Positions 54,593 to 64,000 of a stretch of DNA of 64,000 nt are shown here, piece by piece. Position 1 is the stretch's first letter; the number at the start of each line of letters is the position of its first letter. The stretch spans positions 62,001-126,000 of the forward strand of contig JAMWFC010000023.1 of the NCBI GenBank assembly GCA_027475525.1, given 5' to 3'. The notes beneath the pieces are model-generated. The model was not told the origin of the DNA, did no database searches, and saw only the letters and a program-made list of their open reading frames with translations. Source of the DNA: Macrolepiota albuminosa (Eukaryota; Basidiomycota; Agaricomycetes; Agaricales; Agaricaceae). The translations under genes and the position numbers were made by a program.

Positions 54593-55388
54593 TCACCATA
54601 CCGATGGATGAAGCCGCCCTTTATTTGTTGTGATCTATGATCACGGCACCGTAATCAAAGAACAATCACCCTTTACCATATCACACTCATCACGCTCATA
54701 CAGACAAAGCAGTTGCGCAGGTATATAGTCGCATGGACATAGAATGGCACCCTCAGTCGTTATTACACAGCCTGAGGGTGAGCCCACATTACCTACGAAC
54801 TTATGATAATAATTAACTAACTGTACTTTAGATTTAGATACTTACGTTATGTGTGTTTATATAGGTACAGTTGGCGCCTTGAGCGGTTGCGACTCTGTGT
54901 AAGCCGTATAGTCGACCCCCTCGTCGAAAGAAATCATCTTGTGTCGTGTCTTACTCCTCTTTGGGGATGGATTTACAACACCGGGTAGGCGCGTTTACCA
55001 CCTGCTCAGCACTTAGAAGCAGTGTCAAGATTGACCCTGAACAGTGCAAGAACACTCACACATGCTCGTGTTTCCTGGGTTGATCCACCGATCCAGAGAG
55101 GCTGTAAAACAGCAACTTTTCATGGACTTTCAGTAAGTCAGTCACTCAATTTACCTCAATTGGCAGACTACTCTTCCCAAATACAATTCGTTTTAATATT
55201 TAGGCAGCATTACCAGCATACTATTACGTTTGGATCACTCGTACGCATGGGCGGAAACTAAAGAAAGAGACCGCATAAAACTAGGGCATTGACGGCATGC
55301 TTTGTGCGGGACACGAGGCGTTCTTCTCTGACCACCAGGCCTTCATTTATAAAGCCTTTGTCCCATCGTCCGATGTCCTCTATCTTCA
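54593..55388. other. Intergenic between divergent F-box and BTB genes
   Basis: No gene recognised. The first part, to about 54945, is included in the segment duplicated at about 62480-62690. Promoters of both genes should lie here. Confidence 0.4.
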
Positions 55389-56989
55389 ATGCGCAGCATT
55401 ATCAACTCACCAGTGTCAGATGCTCACAGTAGTTCCATTTTGGAGACTCCAAGCCCACCTGCATTAGAGTTGTTTCTGCGTGCAAGAGTTACAGGTCTTG
55501 ACAATGATTCCGATGTCGACATCCCAATCTCCGATCAACTCAAAGATGCAGAATACTATCTAGACACGGCTATTTTTCGAGTAAGTGTTTTGAATGCAAA
55601 CGCCGAGTGTAGGTGTCCACATCACTTTCCCCTTCCGTTCAGGTAGAAGGCACATTATACAAGGTAGCCAAGCGCCATTTCCTCAAGAGCCAGGTCTTGA
55701 CAGCAACATTTGCGAAATACAAGTCTGAACACGACGTCATATATCTTAATGACGTTGCCAGAGACGATTTTCGTACCTTATTGAAACTGTTATACCCTTT
55801 GTACGTCGTCCCTACCTGCTTATGGTTCAACAAGATCTAGCGTTGACATATTCCAAGGTCAATTATGTCAACGAACAAATTTACGACCGAAGAATGGATC
55901 TCGGTGCTCAGGCTATCCACGCGGTGGAAGATGTTGGATGTTCGCAACCTGGCCATTCGACAACTGAATGAGGCGAAGATCGATCCTATTGACAGGATTG
56001 ACCTTGCCCAAAATTACCATATACCGCAGTGGTTGATTTCTTCTCTCATCCCACTCATACGCAGAGAAGGCGGTCTCTCGACAGACGAGGCGACGAAACT
56101 CGGTTTCGAACTTGCCTTGAAGATCTACCGCATTCGTGACTCATCGAGAATCCTTCCCGACGTTTTGGACGATGACGCCTGGAATTCTGCTATCAGCACC
56201 GAATTCCAGGGCGAGTTACAACTACAGGCCATTTCTGCGATAGAGCAGGTCGTTCGTGCTCGCAAAATTGGCGTTCTCGAGTTCCTCAGGGCATCATACC
56301 TCAATTTGGTAGAGAGGCCTGAAGCACTGACCAATGACGAGGCTATGGAGCTTGGATGTGAGAATACTGCGCGTATCTGTAGAATTCGCGAGCAACGTAT
56401 CGCACAAAACCTGTCGACGGCAAGCAGCATAGGTCTTATTGAGGACGAGCTTCAGGCCGAGCTCGGAACCACGAGGAGTCTATCAGCAATACAGAGGGTC
56501 GTCGTTGCCAGAAACACTGTGGCTCAATGGCTTCCAATGTCCCTTGTTGAAGCGGCCCAAAGACGGCAGTTCTCCGATGATGAAGTGGAGAGCCTCGGGT
56601 GGGAGACTACGATCAGATTGTTCAAAGTCAGAGAGACGATCTACAACACACAGTGGGGCAGAAAGTCTTCTGATGTTTGCAGGACCATGGTCGATAAGGA
56701 GTTTAACGACGAAATCAGAGCAATTCGGGATAAGGCTAAGGGATACAACGGCACAGAGGAAGCGAGTGCGGTCGACAAGATTGTTGATGATAAGGGATCA
56801 ACCAAGACTAATGGATATGAGTGTGATGAAGACAAGTGTGTTGAATCCAGTCGAGCGCCAGTGCCCACGGCTGTAGAATCCAAACCCTCAAGTTCAATAG
56901 ACCGCACAGGAAAGACTGCTCAACTGGGTATCTCACCCAGCCCCTCTAAGAAGGGTCCGAAGGGGGTCGATTTCGTTAGATTCTTATGA
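55389..56989 (+). CDS. BTB/POZ-domain protein
   Basis: 493 residues from exons 55389-55580, 55643-55800 and 55858-56989, all in frame. The BTB part spans exons 1-3: YYLDTAIFR then VEGTLYKVAKRHFLKSQVL, VIYLNDVARDDFRTLLKLLY, FTTEEWISVLRLSTRWKMLD and VRNLAIRQLNEAKIDPIDRI, the usual fungal BTB-BACK-like ending. Three related C-terminal repeats follow with the pattern LS/ALT-x-DEA-x-x-LG-x-E-x-x-x-x-x-x-x-IR (near residues 190, 275 and 355). The tail is Lys/Ser-rich and ends VDFVRFL. Intact. Role unknown; possibly a ubiquitin ligase adaptor or transcription-related protein. Confidence 0.8.
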
Positions 56990-57289
56990 TACCGATAATA
57001 CCTGAATAAATACATAGAACTTGGAGAAAATGTTGAACAAGAGGTCCTGGAAACGTTGTGATGGATGTTGATGGTGCCGTCAACAATGTTTGCACAATAA
57101 TGGCTGATGCCTCACCGCGTAGACTATACAGTCAAAACTCTGCAAATACAGCCTCTAATGAGAAGCAGAGCTACTCTAAATAGGAGAACGTTTGCAAGCA
57201 GAATTTACAAGTCCGCAGAAGACGCGTTTTGAGACCAACGTAACGGTCACCTGACTTTCGTGTTTCTCTGATTAGAACTATCATCTCTC

Positions 57290-57670
57290 TTGAACTTCTT
57301 TCGCATTTCTCGCGTCTACGCTCTCTTGTCTTTCACGTGTTCTACGGTCATGTCCCAGACTGTCTACTCTACCGATACCTCAGTGAGCTCCGTCCCCACA
57401 GTGAGATCATCTCGTCGTCCCAGCCGTACTGCCCACACTCTTGCTGGCTCAGCTGCAAGATCCTGTACAACCCGCCACACGGTCTGGGCATCAAGGGTGG
57501 TGGAAACCACTGTCGCTAGCATACAGGAGTTCACTGAAGAGGGATCCGACATAGGCAAGGACCCAGATTCTGACACCGAGTCTGTCGACTCTCCTTCCCC
57601 CATCATGATTGCCCCCTCTGCTCCGATCGCACCCCTCCATCTCCACGATCCCGTCCTCTGCCCCCAATGA
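57290..57670 (+). CDS. Ser/Thr/Pro-rich hypothetical ORF
   Basis: 126 codons starting MNFFRISRVYALLSF, rich in Ser, Thr and Arg, with an acidic patch GSDIGKDPDSDTESVDS. No domain recognised. A Pro-rich open stretch continues in another frame to about 57830. It lies at the edge of the CpG-poor region and could be the less-decayed start of a dead element or gene. Low confidence that it is a gene. Confidence 0.25.
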   Translation: MNFFRISRVYALLSFTCSTVMSQTVYSTDTSVSSVPTVRSSRRPSRTAHTLAGSAARSCTTRHTVWASRVVETTVASIQEFTEEGSDIGKDPDSDTESVDSPSPIMIAPSAPIAPLHLHDPVLCPQ

Positions 57671-59389
57671 AATAGCCTCTGAGGCTACCTTGGAGCCAGT
57701 CCATCACAGGACCGGCCTGACCATATCCTCTCCTGCCCCCTCCTTGCACCCCCCTCCCCCACCTCCTCAGATTACCACTCCTTTCACCCCTCCTCATTGT
57801 ACCCTGACTCCTGCAGGTTCCTCAAATTGACACATACTTCTGGTTCCTTCTCCATTGGCTTCTACCTCCCATCATGCTCCTTAGACCTACACTCCACCTG
57901 GCCCCATTCCTAAGCCTATTCCATCTTCCAGTCATACCAATGTAACTCTGCTTTCTGTCCCACATCCTACAACCTCTGCTCCCCTCCTTGGATTCTCATT
58001 CAGTCAGATCACTCTCCAGGATGCAGATAATTTTCTCCATGCTGCTCATGTGGCAGCACATCCTCCTCTCAATCAAAACCTACCTTGGCCTTCCTGAATC
58101 CCATTGATATAGACCACATTCCTGTCCCAGATATTCTTTTTATATTCCATGATACACTCATTTCTCTTCTTCAGCATTTTGGGGTGGACATTATTCAGTT
58201 CATAATGTGAGTATTTTGCTTCCTTCTATTTCTGCTCAAGGCATCTCCCATACACCACCAAGTGGTACTACACTTTACACAGCTCCAATACTGAGTTATC
58301 CTCCTTTATCATTGATTCTAGAGACAGATTCAAGCACTTCTCCCTTATATATATCCAATCTGCCTCTTCCAGGCTCTACTCTGAGCAATTTCACTGCCAT
58401 AGGTGCCTTTTCAGAGGCTCTGAATTCTATCTTCTTCTTTTCACTGGTCATATAATTGGCTACTTTATAGGTTATATTCAATGCATGACTTTCCCATCTA
58501 CTTCTTGGCACTCTTCTATTGTCTGCTACAGAGCTTGATTCCAATGTTTTACCAATTCTTATCTGCATACAATGACTTTTCAATGCAGATTAGCTGTTTT
58601 ATGATAGATCAACTTATCAACACTGCTTGTCACCAAGCCATGAATGCACCAAACTGTCAAAGTGATATCTCTCTGTCTCTATCAGCCTCCAGAGAGTTAC
58701 AATTTTCAGGTGCAAAGTTTGATCTCAGCAAAGAGGAGGATCTTTGTCCTCTTGAATTTATTCAGGCCTCTACTACACTCATCTTAGTCATATATCACTG
58801 CTTCAAGGCAGGACCTGAGAATCAGATAGATGGTCCAACTGCACATGTAATAGCAGATTCCTTTTAAAAACATTATCATTAGATTCAAATATGCTTCAAT
58901 TTCAGTGAAAACTACCCTAATTATTTAGTTTATGACATATACATCAGATATTCCTACTTGCAGAACAATGGGAACATCTATGTTGAGAATTGGCATGAGA
59001 AAGTATTTAATAAGAAGCTTCAACTGTTTCAATCTGATCTTATCTGTGATCTTCATAGGTCAACCCTCCTCCTGCCTTTTTAGTGATTTCTTGGAACAAT
59101 CACATAACTCATTCTATTCATCAACTAGTAATTCCTCATCATTCCATACACTCAACAACTCTTGTTTCTCATCTAGCAAAATGATGTTGAATTGGACTTC
59201 CTTCTCAATCCACTGCAATGGAAATTCTACAGGCCATATCAAGGATATGAAAACTCAAGCAAGACTTGAACAGTACAAGTTGACTATTACATAACTTGTG
59301 AAGAGGCGATAACAAAACTAAAGCAAGACTTGAACAATACAAACTGACTATTATATAGCTGAGATGTAAGAAATAACAATTGTACCTCT

Positions 59390-60391
59390 GTCACCTTGAC
59401 ACTCCCACTAACTTCTTCCTAGCTTCTGATCCAAAGTATCTGTTCATACCCAAGTCCTCTTGAGAGCCAACATGGTAGAATCCTTTCTTGCTGCTCAAAA
59501 GACTGTATAATATGTATTCACCACAATCTTGAATGTTTGTGGAGAATAGACAGAAGAGGTTCATTATGATGAGAGATGCTATTTTAAGAATTGTTGATTC
59601 AGAAGAGGACATTAGAGATGATCTAACAAATCCAGGATATAAGTGAATGAAGATCAGATTAGAATTTCTTGGAATATTCCTGTTTGGAGAATTTGAGCAA
59701 TAAAAGTACAGGTAAGATGTGACTCATTGCCTGGAGCATGAGATTGTTATATATAGGTGTGGTTAACCCAGTGTTTGTGACAGAGAATGTCTTTTTTGAG
59801 ACTGAGGTCATTGAGATCAATGTTACTACTCTTCCTAGCGGTGAGGACAAAGGCATCTTCTCCAGCCTTTTTTGCTTTCACCAGTGTGGGAACAAGACAG
59901 TTTATGAAATTCCACTGTGCATAGTAGTGAACTGCAAGCTTGGTGTCAATCTCTTCCTCCATCTTGTCCCTCCTCTTCATCGTCAGGATACCCAGGCTCA
60001 TGACCTAAAAATTGATCTTTGGCACTTGTGCAAGAAGCTCCTTTGTCATGGACTCAACATTCTTCATGTGTAACATGTCACATTGCACAAACTTGTGTGT
60101 GTACTCAGTGGAGTCTGTGGGTTTAGGAAACTGGGTAATAATCGACTCTGCTGCAGCATGATTGCAGCCAATTAGGATAATGTGCACGTTTCCCTTGGTG
60201 TGTCTGGCAAATGCCTCTGCAAGGCCTTGGCTGATTCCAGAAGTTCCCTCTATGAATATGGCCACAGGTATGTAACTAGGTTTGAATGCAGCATTTGTGG
60301 TTTGCATGACATTTAATGTGGGCATGTTAGCAGCTGAAAGCTTATAGTAGAATATGAGAACAACAAAAAGTGAGAAAAGGAATGTAGGCAA
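59390..60391 (-). pseudogene. Short-chain dehydrogenase/reductase-like pseudogene
   Basis: Resembles fungal SDRs: VAIFIEGTSGISQGLAEAFA corresponds to the NAD(P)-binding glycine motif with two glycines replaced by Glu and Ser. It continues HTKGNVHIILIGCNHAAAES, FVQCDMLHMKNVESMTKELL, then in other frames KLAVHYYAQWNFINCLVPTL, VKAKKAGEDA, NIDLNDLSLKK and near the end DCGEYILYSLLSSKKGFYHV and YFGSEARKKL. Frame changes and stops interrupt it. Changes fit G-to-A and C-to-T transitions. Non-functional. Confidence 0.7.
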
Positions 60392-60429
60392 GCTTTAAAG
60401 TGAAACTGCATGCAGGGTCAGGGTTGATT

Positions 60430-60660
60430 GTCAGCTGTGCGTTGTAGAGAATCAACACATACTATCTAGACTCTGTGAGCCAGTGTCAATTGGATGACCA
60501 CCTTTAGATAGTATGGCTTTCACTTCTTTCATTACGTTCCTGGTCACAACAACTTTTTGAAAATTCACCATGCATTGAGTTGGTGAGTTGATGGGTTTTA
60601 TGGAAAATAATGCGGTCACCTACTGAGGCCTTTCAACATGCTAAAAGAGATTATTGTCAA
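60430..60660 (-). pseudogene. HAM1 5' fragment, decayed duplicate
   Basis: Aligns with 52260-52500, covering HAM1 exons 1-2 ([20 protein letters not shown] is still readable) and the upstream region GAAAATAATGCGGTCAC. The rest of HAM1 is missing. It marks the left end of the second copy of the HAM1-F-box segment. Confidence 0.8.
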
Positions 60661-61149
60661 ATTATTTGGAAGAGACAACAAGGTCAAATACTTAGCCTAG
60701 TATGCTACAAAAGTACTTCTATGATTATTTTTGAAAGTACCTCTACTTCAGATTAACTTTTAGTCATATTTTATGACTCAAACTTGGATGCCAGCTTGAC
60801 GGCTCTTTGTAGTTGCAGAGCACGGCAGGTGGTGCTTACCCATGGAACATGCAAGAGAGTTGTCAAGAGATCAAGACATGACTCAGACCATCTATTTCAC
60901 TTGTTACCACAAGTACAATAATCCCAAGTCAAACCATGCCACAGTACATATAAATAGTTAGGAACAATGAGACAAGACGGGATGCAGGTGGTCAGTTTGT
61001 GATGATAACCTATTTATTATTCATGGATCAAGCTCATCAAAGCTTCACAAATGACCCAAAGATGTGGAAGTAGAATATGGCAATACTCAGATCTTGGTGA
61101 TGTTGACTGAACCTAAACGCTTGTATTAAGTTATTTTAACTCCTTATTA

Positions 61150-62481
61150 ACACAATTGGTGGGGCAGATGGGTTGAGACAGTAAGAGTTTTTAGCATCCC
61201 AGCATTCAGACACCACCGACAGCTGTACATGCTTTGCAAGTTCCCGTGGAGATCATATAATTGCCTCAGAGAGTCTGGGTATGTCTATCGTGTAGCATTC
61301 CAACACCACCCTCACACTGTGTGGCCTTTGTACCATTAAGGCATCTTTCAAGACTAAAAAGTTGAGATAAGTATTTAGATAACTCTTTTTGGAAGAACTA
61401 AGATAGGAGAACTTAAGGCGGATTTTTATGAGTTCTCATATGTCTGTATTTGATAGAAGAATTTGCTTCCAGTACAGAAGGTCCAACGGATAAGAGTCAC
61501 TGATCAGATACAGTTTCCAGAGATTGACATTCATGCTGAGAGAAAATGGAGCTATATGCATGAGAAAGTTTAAAGATTTTAAAGGAGATTCTGGGTGAAT
61601 CACACACTAAATAAATGCACAGATTCAAATCATACTATATACTTTCAAAGTTCCTATAGTTTAAGTGGAGCCAAATTGTGAGTGTAGTGAGAGTCAGCCC
61701 AATAGCTTTCAATAGGGAGTCAATGTGACCAAAGAAAGTCATTTTGTGGAGTTTTACATCAAGTGTGTCAATATTTTGTATGAAAATGATGTTGTTGGTT
61801 AATGCAAGAACAAGGGGCACTGTTGACTCTTCTATGAGGATGACCAGCTTGCACAATGACATAAATCTATTTGTGTATGGAAAGAACATGGTTGGATCAA
61901 ATGCTGGAACTTCTTTTGCTCCAAGCTCCAAAACTTTGAATTCCTCAAGTTTGGGGAAATTTTTGATTGAGAATTGGAAGAAGTCATTTATCCGATTGAC
62001 ATGGATGTGCAACCAACTAAGAGACTTGACCTCAGACATGGTGCCAATCTGTATCTGTGCATCACGGAAAACACAACACCAGGTAAGTGCTCTGATTTTC
62101 AAGGTGTCAATGCAAGGCCATCAAGAAACAATACATCGTAATGCAGAGAAAACCATGTTATAGCCCAGCTGGTAAGCTCTCATGTCAACAATAACAAAGA
62201 AGTCATCAGATCCATCAATGGAGACGTGATGAATATATTGCCCAAGATGGGAATTGGGTGCCTCAAGAAGTGCGATCAACTCAGTAACTCTCTCCTCTTC
62301 TTCAGAAGTATGGTAGGCAATCTGTGCCTCCAAGCATGAAAAGAGAAGCATCCTGGCAAGTTCAGACCATAGTGATGACACAAGACTGCAAACAGTGAGA
62401 GACTTGGGATCCTCCCATAGATGGCCAATAATTTGATCCTGAAGGTTGTATGGAAGAGAAGTTTCTTGTGTTGTCATTTCA
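61150..62481 (-). pseudogene. F-box-like gene, decayed duplicate
   Basis: Copy of 53197-54538. Start MTTQETSLPYNLQDQIIGHL is still present, then SLVSSLWSELARMLLF; a frame break lies near 62110, after CIVS, and the 3' exon has further damage. Many differences are CG in the intact gene changed to TG or CA here (for example Arg codons to His, Cys or Trp). Pseudogene. Confidence 0.85.
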
Positions 62482-62699
62482 CCGATAGAAAGAAATCCCC
62501 CTTTATTTCGATTGTAATTCCTGGAATCATTAGACAATGTTACTTATCACAATCAGTGACCGACCCTTAGTCCGATCTACACTGTGTGTGGATAGGGTTC
62601 AAGTTTGTGTAGTATCAATCAAGCAGCATTGTTGGCACCTTAAGCGGTTGCGTGTAAGCCATATAGTCAACCCATCATTTTAAAGAAATCACATGTGGT

Positions 62700-64000
62700 A
62701 TTTTTCTCTCCTTGGCATTTCACATCATCATGCTTCACAATTGAATCATCTCCATCCATACTCTGTTGCAACCATGTCAAGCAAAAGTTGTCAGCAATGC
62801 AGTGCCCTAGGTCATGGAGCAACTTTATTGTTACGACCTACATATATTCAACCCCTATTTCATGTTGTAGCATCCAGAAAGCCCTGTTCAACATATTCAA
62901 CTGCAGGCTTGGACATGCCCAAGCACTGTGCACAGATACCAGCGGATTGAGCACATTATATTGAAATCAAGAGTCAAAAATTCAAACATCAGAAGGGATT
63001 GCAGATAAGTAGTATCGGAAACAGAAATATGCCTATACACCGACCTTTAAGTAGGGGCAATAATCATTCAGTTTCACTCACAGCTGGCCTGTTCAATATT
63101 ATGCACCTCAATCATTTCTGCTCATTCCTGTTACTTTTATCCCTCTCTCACATCCCTACTTCCTTTTCTGGCATCATAAAACAAAACAAAATCAGAGCCA
63201 GAAGAGTGGGCAAGGTAGCACTTAGGTACTATTCAGCTGATTGTGTTGGAGGTAAGTTGATTATTGCTCCAGAGGTATGCTGGAGAAGAACTGACGCCGA
63301 CACATTTGGTGGGCCAGACACGGAACATATGACAATCTTTTTTGATGATGGAAATTACTTCACGTACCTTACAACTAAACTACCCTGAGAGGTACATGGA
63401 ATTACAATGTCCATGATGGAGTTGGGAAATATTGCTTGCAAGTTCAATTACATTCCTGATGCAACCTTTGTCAGTCTACAATGCTTTTGCCAATTCGCAC
63501 TGAATTCACGACCTGTAATCCATGAGGTCGCTTTCTCACCAGTTTATCTTCCAACATCAACTTGATAGAGTCTATGATTCCCAGTATGTCTTGATTGTTT
63601 TCAATAGTTCCACAACCTGAGATACATGTAAAACTATCTAGACTAGCACTATCTGAGAACGGCACACCAGGCTGCATACTGGGACAACAGGCATAATGCT
63701 TGAGTACAAAGCACTGGAGTATACTGGAATCCACACACGCAACTATGGCTGCCAATACAACTGAACCCTAAGATGGATAGATATACAAGGCCCTCTGAAC
63801 CAGCACAGGCAAATAAAAGTGGTAGTTCAGATCATCATTAATGATTTGAGAAGGAAGTATTCAAACTCCGCTTTGCCATGCATCACTTGGCACTCTGTAA
63901 TAAACCCTCATTTTAGCCTTTGTCAGGGGACCCCTCATTCCTTTCTTCTTTCACTCCTTATTTCTTCACTCTCCTTTCATTCACTTCCTTATTTCTTCTA
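62700..64000. other. CpG-poor region without recognised gene
   Basis: An open stretch on + near 63170-63388 (KVALRYYSADCVGGKL, WRRTDADTFGGPDTEHMTIF) looks protein-like but matches no family known to me. The last 100 bases are CT-rich. Confidence 0.35.

Larger units (their letters stand above)
57700..64000. other. CpG-poor decayed region
   Basis: The dinucleotide CG is nearly absent in many consecutive lines (for example 57850-59800), while it is common left of 57.6 kb. Open frames are short. It contains an SDR pseudogene and a decayed copy of the HAM1-F-box segment. The part at 57700-59380 and that at 62700-64000 hold no recognised gene. The pattern suggests cytosine methylation with deamination, or RIP-like mutation, of repeated DNA. 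Confidence 0.75.

Noticed and set aside
61744..62163. 139-codon + strand frame
   Set aside because: Antisense of the decayed F-box-like gene; the same shadow exists opposite the intact gene at 53826-54224.

Overview
The window is nuclear DNA from a filamentous basidiomycete, most likely an Agaricomycete. Genes are dense, carry many spliceosomal introns of about 45-60 nt, and include a CHS5 exomer gene, a CDK8 Mediator kinase, a chromodomain Ty3/Gypsy element and an APE-type LINE. No tRNA, rRNA or CRISPR was seen.

Layout. 1-1844: 3' part of VPS41. 2337-2941: small secreted Gly/Asn-repeat protein. 3281-6092: Crinkler-type (CR) protein with ubiquitin-like header, P-loop NTPase and restriction-nuclease-like domain. 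7289-8930: CDK8/SSN3. 8952-9316: broken copy of the eIF3b 3' end. 9411-18172 (unit A) and 24397-32927 (unit B): two copies of one module. Each module holds a head-to-head pair of NTPase-nuclease genes (here CR1 on -, CR2 on +), a TAF4 3' pseudogene and an orphan CR1 first exon. A complete Gypsy element (18173-24391) with apparently identical LTRs sits between them. 33079-35643: intact eIF3b. 35775-37470: CHS5. 37579-38866: TAF11. 39085-46878: full-length LINE. 46981-48639: NADAR-domain protein. 49400-51382: divergent hotdog thioesterase pair. 51604-52476: HAM1/ITPase. 53197-54538: F-box-like gene. 55389-56989: BTB gene. From about 57.7 kb to the end lies CpG-poor DNA with decayed genes: an SDR and a second copy of the HAM1 5' end plus F-box gene.

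Main observations. (1) Five perfect tandem duplications of exactly 77 bp break reading frames in VPS41, gag, CR1-A and CR1-B (twice). The fixed length, and the single copy at the matching place in the sister unit, point to unmerged k=77 contig overlaps, so those breaks are probably not biological. (2) The CR1/CR2 pair looks like a two-gene effector or selfish module: CR2 keeps the D...QxK nuclease signature while CR1 has lost it. (3) The module is bounded by 3' ends of host genes (VPS41, TAF4, eIF3b). (4) The Gypsy element has an 11-nt primer-binding site complementary to its own LTR, as in Tf1-type self-priming. (5) The right end shows CpG-to-TpG/CpA decay of a duplicated segment.

All assignments come from reading the sequence and recalling protein families. 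No database search was run, and splice sites are manual predictions.
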